Shown here piece by piece: positions 6,420 to 12,591 of a stretch of DNA of 12,591 bases; position 1 is the stretch's first letter; each line of letters opens with the position of its first letter. This DNA is from DAOPYE01 sp035352715 (GTDB lineage Bacteria; Acidobacteriota; Holophagae; Holophagales; Holophagaceae). Location of the stretch: the NCBI GenBank assembly GCA_035352715.1, contig DAOPYE010000074.1, positions 1 to 12,591 on the forward strand, written 5' to 3'. The notes beneath the pieces were generated by a model that was not told the DNA's origin, made no database searches, and saw only the letters and a program-made list of their open reading frames with translations. The translations under genes were made by a program, and so were the position numbers.

Positions 6420-7619
6420 TTACCTGTATTCTGCCTCCGAAGCCATCCCCAGCGCCTCCTGGGCCTCTGCAACCGGCAGCATCTGGACATCCTTCAGCTT
6501 GCGGCCGATGGCCCGGCTGCGGGTCTGCGCGCTATCCACGGTGTTTGCGGCCTCCTGCAGCTTTTTCTGGATCTTTTCGAGCACCGCGCCGTAGCTGCTC
6601 CACTCGGTCTTCACCGCGGCCAGCAGGCTCCAGACCTCGCTGCTGCGCTTCTGGATGGCCAGGGTGCGGAAGCCCATCTGCAGGCTGCTGAGGATGGACC
6701 AGAGCGTGGTAGGACCGGCGAGGATCACGCGCTGCTCGCGCTGGATCAGTTCAGACAATCCGGGACGGCGCAGCACCTCGGCAAACAACCCCTCGGTAGG
6801 GAGGAAGAGAATCGCGAAGTCCGTGGTGACGGGCGGATTCACGTACTTCGAGGCGATGTCGCGCGCGCAGACCCGGATGCGGGCCTCCAGCTGACGACCC
6901 GCCAGATCGGCGGCCACCAGATCCGCCCGCTCCTGCGCGTCCTGAAGCCGCTGGTAGTCGTCCAGCGGGAACTTGGCGTCGATGGGAAGCCACACGGGCT
7001 CGCCCTCGCCCGGCAGCTTCACCGCGTATTCCACGATCTCGCGCCCATCCTTCAGGGCCACATTGCTGGCGAACTGATCCGGCGCCAGGGCTTGATCCAG
7101 CAGCGCGCCCAGCTGCACCTCTCCCCAGGTTCCGCGCGTCTTCACGTTGGTCAGCACGCGCTTGAGATCCCCCACGCCAGAAGCCAGGCTTTGCATTTCG
7201 CCCAAGCCCTTGCTGACCTGTTCCAGCCGCTCGCTCACCAGACGAAAGGACTCGCCCAGGCGCTGCTCCAGCGTGCCCTGCAGCTTCTCGTCGACCGTGG
7301 TCCGCATGCGCTCCAGCTGCTGGGCGTTATCCGTACGAATGGCCTCCAGGCGCTGCTCCACCGTTATTCGAAGATTCTCGAAACGTTGGTCGTTGCCCTG
7401 GGTGATCGTGGCCATCTGCTGGACGACCGCATTGGAAGTACCCCGCAGGCCCGAGGCGATCTCGCCGCGCAGCCGGGCAATCTCGTCACGCAGGGAGCGC
7501 TCGACGCGCTCCTGGGTCTGGATCAACGGATCCAAATCCAGGCGGGGCTGCCGGAAGAGCAGGACGATCAACAGCGAAACTGCAATCAACACGAGCACCA
7601 GGATGGCAATCACGAGCAC
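6420..7619 (-). CDS. rmuC: RmuC family DNA recombination protein
   Basis: RmuC-family proteins have a PD-(D/E)XK-nuclease-like core and are linked to limiting DNA inversions at short inverted repeats; their exact activity is not established. The 399-residue product begins with a transmembrane helix (about 2-22). A long coiled coil follows (about 33-155). The conserved RmuC core begins at RGTWGEVQLGALLDQAL (162-178), with LKDGREIVEYAVKLPG and WLPIDAKFPLDDYQRL (210-225), and later FLPTEGLFAEVLRR and ILAGPTTLW. The start is taken as GTG at 7619 because GGAGGT (7624-7629 on the plus strand as ACCTCC) lies just upstream and the protein then opens directly into the membrane helix. GTG at 7613 is also possible. 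Longer in-frame starts would run into the divergent HAD gene. It ends 53 bases from the convergent kinase gene. Confidence 0.93.
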   Translation of the reverse strand: MLVIAILVLVLIAVSLLIVLLFRQPRLDLDPLIQTQERVERSLRDEIARLRGEIASGLRGTSNAVVQQMATITQGNDQRFENLRITVEQRLEAIRTDNAQQLERMRTTVDEKLQGTLEQRLGESFRLVSERLEQVSKGLGEMQSLASGVGDLKRVLTNVKTRGTWGEVQLGALLDQALAPDQFASNVALKDGREIVEYAVKLPGEGEPVWLPIDAKFPLDDYQRLQDAQERADLVAADLAGRQLEARIRVCARDIASKYVNPPVTTDFAILFLPTEGLFAEVLRRPGLSELIQREQRVILAGPTTLWSILSSLQMGFRTLAIQKRSSEVWSLLAAVKTEWSSYGAVLEKIQKKLQEAANTVDSAQTRSRAIGRKLKDVQMLPVAEAQEALGMASEAEYR

Positions 7620-7643
7620 GGGCACCTCCACGCACGAGGCGAG

Positions 7644-7649
7644 TCTATA
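7644..7649 (-). promoter_or_regulatory. possible -10 element of rmuC
   Basis: On the minus strand TATAGA lies about 25 bases before the chosen GTG start. It would place transcription initiation near 7637, with the GGAGGT ribosome binding site in a very short leader. No good -35 hexamer is present at 17-18 bases, so this is a weak call. Confidence 0.25.
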
Positions 7650-7695
7650 CCAGCCACCGGCTCTGTGGTTGTAGGCTCGAGAAGGAAGGATCTCC

Positions 7696-8343
7696 ATGAT
7701 TTTCGAATGCGACGCGTTTCTCTTTGATCTGGATGGCACCCTGGTGGATTCAACCACGTCGGTGGTGCGGCATTGGACCAACTTCGCGGCGCGCAACGGC
7801 ATCGAAATTGGACACATCCTGTCCATTTCCCATGGCCGCAAAACGAACGAGACGATCCAGGCCGTCGCACCCCATCTGGATATCGAGGCCGAAACCCGCC
7901 GCCATCACCAGGCCGAAATCGAAGACACGGAAGGCGTCCTGCCCATTGCGGGTGCCCGTGCATTGTTGGCGGGCCTTCCGGCCAACCGCTGGGCCATCGT
8001 CACCGCCTGCCCGCGTCCCCTGGCCCTGGCGCGCATCCAGGCGGCGGGCATCCTGGACCGCCTGCCCAATATCCTTGTCACTGCCGAGCAGGTTCGCAGC
8101 GGCAAACCCAACCCCGAATGCTTCCTCACGGGCGCACGCGCGCTCGGATTCGATCCCTGTCGCTGCCTGGTCTTCGAGGACGCGCCTTCGGGCATCCAAG
8201 CCGGACATGCCGCAGGCATGCGCGTGGTGGGCGTCACCACGACCTTCCCCGCCGAACGCCTGGAGGCCGACACCTGCATCCGGGATTTCAGCCATTTGGA
8301 CATTGAATGTCATTCGAATGGCCTGATGCTTGAAATCCCATGA
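7696..8343 (+). CDS. HAD-superfamily (subfamily IA) sugar-phosphatase-like hydrolase
   Basis: This is a 215-residue HAD phosphatase. Motif I is FDLDGTLVDS (10-19), with nucleophile Asp11 and acid/base Asp13. Motif II is Thr103 in VTACPRPLA, Lys137 lies in SGKPNP, and the motif IV acidic pair is Glu161-Asp162 in VFEDAPSGIQAG. A helical cap lies between motifs I and II, as in subfamily IA. The closest well-known relatives by appearance are sugar-phosphate phosphatases (2-deoxyglucose-6-phosphate or glycerol-3-phosphate phosphatase types), but the substrate cannot be read from the sequence. The ATG is preceded by AGGAAGGA at good spacing. It is divergent from rmuC (76-base spacer) and convergent with hcp. 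Confidence 0.88.
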   Translation: MIFECDAFLFDLDGTLVDSTTSVVRHWTNFAARNGIEIGHILSISHGRKTNETIQAVAPHLDIEAETRRHHQAEIEDTEGVLPIAGARALLAGLPANRWAIVTACPRPLALARIQAAGILDRLPNILVTAEQVRSGKPNPECFLTGARALGFDPCRCLVFEDAPSGIQAGHAAGMRVVGVTTTFPAERLEADTCIRDFSHLDIECHSNGLMLEIP

Positions 8344-8377
8344 TCGTGGGCCTTCGCAGCGTCATCTACAAAAAGAA

Positions 8378-8412
8378 GGCGGCGGGATGCGCTGAACACG
8401 CATCCCGCCGCC
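8378..8412 (-). terminator. strong intrinsic terminator of hcp, possibly bidirectional
   Basis: A perfect 14-base-pair GC-rich stem (GGCGGCGGGATGCG at 8378-8391 and its complement at 8399-8412) encloses a 7-base loop. Reading on the minus strand, downstream of hcp, it is followed by TTCTTTTTG, a good T-run. Reading on the plus strand after the HAD gene, it is followed only by CTTTCC, so termination in that direction would be weaker. Confidence 0.88.
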
Positions 8413-8430
8413 CTTTCCATCAGGCCTTGA

Positions 8431-10065
8431 CTAGGCCGAGACGCCCATGATGTCGGCCATGTCGCCTTCCGGCGTGCCGATCAGCTTGAGGTTGAAGGTG
8501 TCGATCAGCACCTTGGCGACATTGGGGCTCAGGAACGCGGGCAGGGTCGGCCCAACGCGGATGCCCTTCACGCCCAGGTGCAGCAGGGCCAGCAGCACGG
8601 TGATGGCCTTCTGCTCGTACCAGCCCAGATCGAAGGACAGCGGCAGCTCGTTGAGGCTTTGAAGGCCGAAGGCTTCCTTCAACTTGATGGCGATGACGGC
8701 CAGGGAATAGCTGTCGTTGCACTGGCCGGCGTCCAGCACGCGGGGGATGCCGCCGATATCGCCCAGGGGCAGCTTGTTGTAGCGGTACTTGGCGCAGCCC
8801 GCAGTGAGGATCACCGCATCCTGGGGCAGCTGCTGGGCCACCTTGGTGAAGTAATCGCGTTCCTTGTGGCGGCCATCGCAGCCCGCCATCACCACAAAGC
8901 GCTTGATGGCGCCGCTCTTCACGGCTTCCACCACCTTGTCGGCCACGGCCAGCACCTGGTTGTGGGCAAAACCCACGGTGATCGCGCCACGATCGATTTC
9001 CGTCGGCGCCGCGCAGGTCTTGGCCCGCTCGATGATGGCGCTGAAGTCCTTCTTGCCGCCCTTGGGGCGATCGGCGATGTGCGGCACGCCGGGGTATCCC
9101 GCCTGGCCTGTGGTGAAGATGCGATCCCGGTAGGCTTCGCGCACGGGCACGATGCAATTGGTGGTCATAAGGATGGGGCCGTTGAAGCTGGCGAATTCCT
9201 TGTCCTGCTGCCACCAGGCGTTGCCGTAGTTGCCGACCAGGTGCTTGTATTTCTTGAAGACCGGATAGGCGTGCGCGGGCAGCATCTCGCTGTGGGTGTA
9301 GACATCGATGCCCGTGCCTTCGGTCTGCTCCAGCAGATCCGCGATATCGGCCAGATCGTGGCCCGAAATCAGGATGCCCGGGCGGTTGCCCACGCCGATG
9401 TTCACCGAGGTGATCTCGGGATGGCCATAGGTCTTGGTGTTGGCCTCATCCAGCATGGCCATGGTGGTCACGGCACTGGCACCGGTCTCAAGCGCCAACG
9501 CGGTCAGCGCATCCGCGCCCAGATCCTTCGTCGTCGCCGCCAGGGCCTTGATCATGAAGGCGTAGACTTCGTCCTTCTCGGCGCCCAGCATGGCCGCGTG
9601 GTCCGCATAGGCGGCGATGCCCTTCAGGCCGTAGATCACCAGCTCTTTCAGGCTGCGGATATCCTCGTTGGCCTCGGACAGCACGCCAACCTGGGTGGCC
9701 TTAGCCTCGAAAGCAGCCTCGTCGCCTTCCCAGGTGGCGGCATCCACCAGACCCTCGACCGAGCCCAATTCCGCGCGGAGGGCCTTCTTGCGTTCAATGG
9801 CCTCGACGATGCGCGCCTTGATTCGATCATTATCGAAATTAGCATTGGTGATCGTAATGAACAGGCTCTCGGTGATGAAGAGGCCCGTCTTGAAATCCAC
9901 GGGACGCTTGGCGCTGGCGCGCTCCTCCAGCACCGCAAGTCCCTTGAGGTTGTAGACCAGCAGATCCATCAGATTGCTGGTCTCGGGCTTCTTGCCGCAG
10001 ACGCCGCTGGCGCTGCACCCCTGGTTCTTCAGGGCTTCCTGGCACTGGTAGCAGAACATGGACAT
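8431..10065 (-). CDS. hcp: hydroxylamine reductase / hybrid cluster protein (class I)
   Basis: Hcp carries a [4Fe-4S] cluster and an unusual Fe-S-O hybrid cluster. It reduces hydroxylamine to ammonia in vitro; in E. coli it also acts as a high-affinity NO reductase and S-nitrosylase. The 544-residue product has N-terminal cysteines C5-x2-C8-x8-C17-x5-C23, the spacing typical of class I enzymes of anaerobes. The hybrid-cluster ligands all appear present: H236 (SGHDLAD), E260, C304 (TNCIVPV), C396 (MAGCDGR), C424 (TAGCAKY), C449 (DAGQCNDSYS), E484 and K486 (WYEQKA). The start at 10065 is supported by GGAGG five bases upstream. No hcr-type reductase gene is adjacent, so its electron donor is not identified. 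An FNR/HcpR-type box lies about 90 bases upstream and a strong terminator follows. Confidence 0.96.
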   Translation of the reverse strand: MSMFCYQCQEALKNQGCSASGVCGKKPETSNLMDLLVYNLKGLAVLEERASAKRPVDFKTGLFITESLFITITNANFDNDRIKARIVEAIERKKALRAELGSVEGLVDAATWEGDEAAFEAKATQVGVLSEANEDIRSLKELVIYGLKGIAAYADHAAMLGAEKDEVYAFMIKALAATTKDLGADALTALALETGASAVTTMAMLDEANTKTYGHPEITSVNIGVGNRPGILISGHDLADIADLLEQTEGTGIDVYTHSEMLPAHAYPVFKKYKHLVGNYGNAWWQQDKEFASFNGPILMTTNCIVPVREAYRDRIFTTGQAGYPGVPHIADRPKGGKKDFSAIIERAKTCAAPTEIDRGAITVGFAHNQVLAVADKVVEAVKSGAIKRFVVMAGCDGRHKERDYFTKVAQQLPQDAVILTAGCAKYRYNKLPLGDIGGIPRVLDAGQCNDSYSLAVIAIKLKEAFGLQSLNELPLSFDLGWYEQKAITVLLALLHLGVKGIRVGPTLPAFLSPNVAKVLIDTFNLKLIGTPEGDMADIMGVSA

Positions 10066-10126
10066 GGAATCCTCCAAAAGGTGTGGATGGTGGCGTCTCG
10101 AAACGGGGGCTCCCCGTAGTTCCATC

Positions 10127-10132
10127 AATATG
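10127..10132 (-). promoter_or_regulatory. possible -10 element of hcp
   Basis: The minus strand reads CATATT here (TATTGA is an overlapping alternative three bases on). It would start transcription near 10120, about 55 bases before the hcp start codon. With this start the FNR/HcpR-type box is centred at -41.5, the classic class II activator position in which a regulator replaces a -35 element. No good -35 hexamer is needed or seen. Confidence 0.5.
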
Positions 10133-10154
10133 AGCCCAGGGAATCGCCTCCGCC

Positions 10155-10168
10155 TTGACGCAAATCAA
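10155..10168. promoter_or_regulatory. FNR/HcpR-type binding site controlling hcp
   Basis: TTGAC-GCAA-ATCAA matches the FNR consensus TTGAT-N4-ATCAA at nine of ten positions. Its left half equals the TTGAC half-site described for HcpR, the CRP/FNR-family regulator of hcp in several anaerobes. It is centred about 96 bases before the hcp ATG and about 116 bases before the divergent amidohydrolase ATG. Activation of hcp under anaerobic or nitrosative conditions is the inferred role. Confidence 0.65.
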
Positions 10169-10170
10169 GA

Positions 10171-10256
10171 AGCGAAATTTCTTTTCGCGAAAGGCTGCAG
10201 ATATTTCTTTCTTTTCTGATCATAATTTTTCAAAAATTAACAAAAGGACTGTTAAG
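10171..10256. promoter_or_regulatory. AT-rich palindromic region between hcp and the amidohydrolase gene
   Basis: This stretch is markedly AT-rich compared with its GC-rich surroundings. It contains a hairpin-forming GCGAAA (10172-10177)/TTTCGC (10183-10188) that overlaps the palindrome TTTCGCGAAA (10183-10192). It also holds TGATCA (10217-10222) and the perfect 17-base palindrome TAATTTTT-C-AAAAATTA (10223-10239). It probably contains the promoter and operators of the plus-strand gene at 10278. Exact -35 and -10 elements could not be assigned with confidence. Confidence 0.5.
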
Positions 10257-10277
10257 CTCGATCATCGAGGAGCGACC

Positions 10278-11465
10278 ATGCCCCTGCGCCCTGATTTTCC
10301 CCACGAGCTTTCCGCCCGCCTGATCGAATGGCGCAGGGCCCTTCACCGCTGCCCTGAGGTGGGCCTAGATCTCCCGGTGACCCTCGCCTATCTGGAGCGC
10401 GAACTGCGGCGCTTGGACTTGCAACCACGAACCGTGGGCAAAGGGCTCGTGGTCGATATCGGCCCCGCGGGCCCCCGCATTGCTTGGCGCGCGGATATGG
10501 ACGCCCTGCCCATTGAAGAGGAGACCGCCCTGCCCTTCGCGTCGGAACATCGCGGCGCCATGCACGCCTGCGGGCACGACGCGCACATGGCCGCGGGCCT
10601 GGGGCTCGCCTGGGCACTCTCGATCCTGGAGGATCCACCCGCCGCGCGCATCATCTTCCAACCGGACGAAGAAGGTCGCTTCGGCGCGGAACCCCTGATT
10701 GAAGCCGGTGTTCTGGATGATGTCGCCGCCATCATCGGCGTCCACGTGGGGCATCTGCATGAGCAGTTGCGTCCGGGGCAGTTCGCCGTCCGAGCAGGCG
10801 CGCAGATGGCCGCCAGCGATCGCTTTCGGGCCGTCTTCCGGGGCCAGGGCACCCACGGCGCGCAGCCGCATCTGGGGCGGGATCCACTCGTGGCCGCCGC
10901 GCAGTTCGTGGGCGCGGTCCAGACCCTGCGGGGCCGCGAGATCCAGCCAGGCCATCTGGCGCTCATCTCCGTGGGGCGGCTCCAGGCGGGCCACGCTGCC
11001 AACGTGGTGCCCGAATCGGCGGAGCTGGCGGGCATCATCCGCACCGAGCACACTGAGGATCGCGAACGGCTGGCCCAACGGACCGGCGACGTGGCCCGCG
11101 GTATCGCCATGGCATGCGGCGTGGACGTGGACTGGGAGCGCATCCCCACCTGCCCTCCCGTGCACAACCATCCCTCGTGGACCCGCCGCGCGCGCGAGGC
11201 AGTGCTGCGCCTGCTTGGCCCGGAAGCCCTGCTGGAGATGGACAGCCCGTCGCCCACCGCCGATGACATCGCGTTCTACCTGGAGCGCGTGCCCGGCGTC
11301 TACCTGTTCCTCGGTACCAACGATCCGCGCAAAGGCATCTCCGAGCCCAATCACAGCCCGCGTTTCGATGTGGACGAGACCCAGCTCTGGAAGGCCGTCG
11401 CCCTGGGCGTCGAGATCATCCGCGAGGGCGCATGGCCCGACCTGAGAAGCGACTACCAGCTATGA
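10278..11465 (+). CDS. M20D-family amidohydrolase (N-acyl-amino-acid / IAA-conjugate hydrolase type)
   Basis: This 395-residue metallopeptidase-fold enzyme hydrolyses amide bonds of N-acylated amino acids or related conjugates; relatives include hippurate hydrolase, IAA-amino acid hydrolase and N-acetyldiaminopimelate deacetylase. RADMDALPI (71-79) is the first conserved block. HACGHDAH (96-103) supplies the metal ligands C98 and H100. QPDEEG (128-133) holds the catalytic and metal-binding Glu131/132. H156 and H359 complete the metal set. The dimerisation-domain block GQGTHGAQPHLGRDPL is at 189-204. Two departures are seen: QPDEEG instead of the usual QPAEEG, and PTADDIAFY (326-334) where SEDF-type sequence is common. 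ATG 10278 is preceded by GAGGAG with good spacing; a longer frame opening with TTG at 10155 is rejected because it would start in the FNR/HcpR box. The HD gene follows after 15 bases. Confidence 0.9.
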   Translation: MPLRPDFPHELSARLIEWRRALHRCPEVGLDLPVTLAYLERELRRLDLQPRTVGKGLVVDIGPAGPRIAWRADMDALPIEEETALPFASEHRGAMHACGHDAHMAAGLGLAWALSILEDPPAARIIFQPDEEGRFGAEPLIEAGVLDDVAAIIGVHVGHLHEQLRPGQFAVRAGAQMAASDRFRAVFRGQGTHGAQPHLGRDPLVAAAQFVGAVQTLRGREIQPGHLALISVGRLQAGHAANVVPESAELAGIIRTEHTEDRERLAQRTGDVARGIAMACGVDVDWERIPTCPPVHNHPSWTRRAREAVLRLLGPEALLEMDSPSPTADDIAFYLERVPGVYLFLGTNDPRKGISEPNHSPRFDVDETQLWKAVALGVEIIREGAWPDLRSDYQL

Positions 11466-11480
11466 CCGCTACACTAAGGC

Positions 11481-12065
11481 ATGGACAGCGACTTTCAGCG
11501 CCGAATCACCTTCATCCTCGAAATCGACAGACTGAAGACAATTCTTCGCCAGACCCTGATCACGGACGCATCGCGCCAGGAAACCACCGCCGAACATTCC
11601 TGGCATCTCGGCGTCATGGCCTTCCTGCTGGCCGATCACGCGCTTGGCCCCATCGACGTGCTGCGTACCGTCAAGATGTGCCTGGTGCATGACATCGTGG
11701 AAATCGACGCGGGCGACACCTTCGCCTACGACGCGGTCGGCTATCAGGACAAAGAAGCCCGCGAACAGCGCGCCGCCGACCGGATCTTCGGCCTGCTGCC
11801 CGAAAGCCAGGCGGCGGAGATCCGCGCGCTGTGGGATGAATTCGAAGCGGCCCAGACGCCGGAATCCCGCTTCGCCAACGCCCTCGACCGCCTTCAGCCG
11901 CTGCTCAACAACTGGAAAACCGCCGGGGGGACCTGGCACCGCCACACGGTCAGCCGAGCGCAGGTCACCGCCCGCATGCAGTCCGTCCGCACCGATCTGC
12001 CCGAAGCCTGGCCCCTGGTGGAAGGCATCATCAACGAAGCCTGCGCCCAGGGCTGGCTGAAATAG
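11481..12065 (+). CDS. HD-domain phosphohydrolase (YfbR/HDDC2-like)
   Basis: The 194-residue protein has the metal-binding set of HD phosphohydrolases: H39 (AEHSWHLG), H70-D71 (CLVHDIVEIDAGD, with Glu74) and D136 (FANALDRLQP). Order and spacing resemble the 5'-deoxynucleotidase YfbR and eukaryotic HDDC2, which dephosphorylate deoxynucleoside monophosphates. Nucleotidase activity is therefore a reasonable but unproven inference. The start is ATG 11481; the upstream TAAGGC is a weak ribosome binding site. It begins 15 bases after the amidohydrolase stop, so translation in one transcript is likely. It converges with the bacteriohemerythrin gene, leaving 9 bases between the two stop codons. Confidence 0.87.
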   Translation: MDSDFQRRITFILEIDRLKTILRQTLITDASRQETTAEHSWHLGVMAFLLADHALGPIDVLRTVKMCLVHDIVEIDAGDTFAYDAVGYQDKEAREQRAADRIFGLLPESQAAEIRALWDEFEAAQTPESRFANALDRLQPLLNNWKTAGGTWHRHTVSRAQVTARMQSVRTDLPEAWPLVEGIINEACAQGWLK

Positions 12066-12074
12066 GCCAAACAC

Positions 12075-12473
12075 TCAGCGAGCCTTCATGTAAGACGCGT
12101 AGGCCCTGTCCTCGTGAAGGATGTGGCTGATCCACCATTCGCGGGCCACCTTCGCCAGTTCGGCCGCCAGCGCCACGCTGGGGCTGGCCTTCATGCGGTC
12201 CTGCAGATCCTGGATCTGGGCCCGAAAGGCCTGGTGGCGCTCGTGGTGCTCGCCCAGCGCCGGATAGCCGCTCTTGGCGAGCATGGCTTCTTCCGCGTCA
12301 AAGTGCATGTTGGCGTAGACCACCAGGAAGGTCAGGCGATCCTTGGCCGTTTCCAGATCGCCGCGCTCCGCCGCCTGCTCGATGGCCTCGGTACCCTGGA
12401 AGAAGATGTGATGGTACGAATCCATCAGGGCATCGCCAACGCTGTACTGCTTGACCCATTCACTGAATTCCAT
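12075..12473 (-). CDS. bacteriohemerythrin
   Basis: This is a 132-residue hemerythrin-like protein with a four-helix bundle and a di-iron site that binds O2 (and possibly NO) reversibly. All expected ligands are seen: H21 (DSYH), H57 and E61 (HFDAEEAM), H76 and H80 (GEHHERH), H117 and D122 (SHILHED). FSEWV at the N terminus and YPALGEHH match the family. Tyr20 stands where many members have Gln in the D-x-Q-H motif, which may alter the pocket. The start at 12473 is chosen because GGAGG lies seven bases upstream and the protein then has family length; an extended frame from 12566 adds a non-conserved leader. Roles proposed for relatives are O2 storage or delivery and scavenging in microaerobes. 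Confidence 0.93.
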   Translation of the reverse strand: MEFSEWVKQYSVGDALMDSYHHIFFQGTEAIEQAAERGDLETAKDRLTFLVVYANMHFDAEEAMLAKSGYPALGEHHERHQAFRAQIQDLQDRMKASPSVALAAELAKVAREWWISHILHEDRAYASYMKAR

Positions 12474-12530
12474 GGCATTGCCTCCGATCCATGTTTGATA
12501 CCACAAGGTCTGATGCCCCATGGGAATGGA

Positions 12531-12562
12531 TTGTTCAATCGACGGAATGTTCAATCGCCGAA
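12531..12562. repeat. 16-base tandem direct repeat upstream of the bacteriohemerythrin gene
   Basis: TTGTTCAATCGACGGA is followed at once by ATGTTCAATCGCCGAA; 13 of 16 positions agree and the shared core is TGTTCAATCG. On the minus strand each unit reads CGATTGAACA. It lies about 58-89 bases before the bacteriohemerythrin start, a usual place for an activator site, and TTGAAC could also serve as a -35 element. No regulator can be named. Confidence 0.55.
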
Positions 12563-12591
12563 GCACGATCCAATGCCGCGCCCGGCCAGGA

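Noticed and set aside
7620..7841. N-terminal extension of RmuC beyond the membrane helix
   Set aside because: It would overlap the 5' end of the divergent HAD gene and add a non-conserved leader before the transmembrane segment; GTG 7619 has GGAGGT just upstream.
8578..10119. 513-codon open frame on the plus strand opposite hcp
   Set aside because: It is antisense to a complete, motif-rich hcp. Its product is low-complexity Gly/His/Ala/Arg-rich sequence typical of a GC-rich shadow frame.
10155..10277. N-terminal extension of the amidohydrolase from a TTG at 10155
   Set aside because: The extension begins within the FNR/HcpR-type box, covers the AT-rich promoter region and has no ribosome binding site; ATG 10278 has a good GAGGAG and fits family length.
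12474..12566. 31-residue N-terminal extension of bacteriohemerythrin
   Set aside because: ATG 12473 has GGAGG at ideal spacing and gives the usual family start; the extension runs through the likely promoter and the tandem repeat.
1..12591. Mobile elements, CRISPR, phage or defence modules
   Set aside because: No transposase, integrase, regularly spaced repeats or nuclease/toxin modules are visible; RmuC is a housekeeping-type recombination protein and the tRNA at the edge shows no attachment-site duplication within the window.

Overview
This GC-rich window comes from a bacterial chromosome. It contains ten protein-coding genes and one partial tRNA gene. The presumed lipid A enzyme, the muiA-type protein with a signal peptide and the DUF4139 fold point to a Gram-negative (diderm) organism. 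A Hanks-type kinase with a carbohydrate-binding-like ectodomain, an anaerobe-type (class I) hybrid cluster protein and a bacteriohemerythrin together suggest a microaerobic or anaerobic lineage. Acidobacteriota of the Holophaga/Geothrix kind would fit, but that is inference from style and gene content, not a sequence match. No mobile element, CRISPR array or prophage was seen, so this looks like ordinary core and accessory chromosome.

Left part (1-2551): a tRNA-Arg(ACG) gene cut by the window edge and an unusual VanZ-LpxH-like fusion gene lie on the minus strand. Divergently from these runs a tight pair, trmO (tRNA t6A37 methyltransferase) and a cobB-type sirtuin. A 275-base spacer holding a bulged hairpin follows.

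Middle (2827-8343): a secreted or periplasmic DUF4140/DUF4139 (MuiA family) protein is followed by a membrane-anchored Ser/Thr kinase with a jelly-roll-like extracytoplasmic domain. Upstream of the kinase are a CRP-like palindrome and a short tandem repeat. The kinase converges on rmuC (minus strand), which is divergent from a HAD phosphatase gene.

Right part (8344-12591): hcp (hydroxylamine reductase/hybrid cluster protein, minus strand) ends in a strong hairpin terminator. It begins downstream of a nearly perfect FNR/HcpR-type box placed where a class II activator would sit. Divergent from hcp are an M20D amidohydrolase and an HD-domain phosphohydrolase, probably co-transcribed. A bacteriohemerythrin gene (minus strand) closes the window, with a 16-base tandem repeat upstream of it.

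Functionally, hcp and the bacteriohemerythrin both suggest handling of NO, O2 or redox stress, and the box upstream of hcp supports anaerobic or nitrosative control. No coherent undescribed multi-gene system is evident. The points most worth a second look are the VanZ-LpxH fusion, the kinase ectodomain and the regulatory region between hcp and the amidohydrolase.
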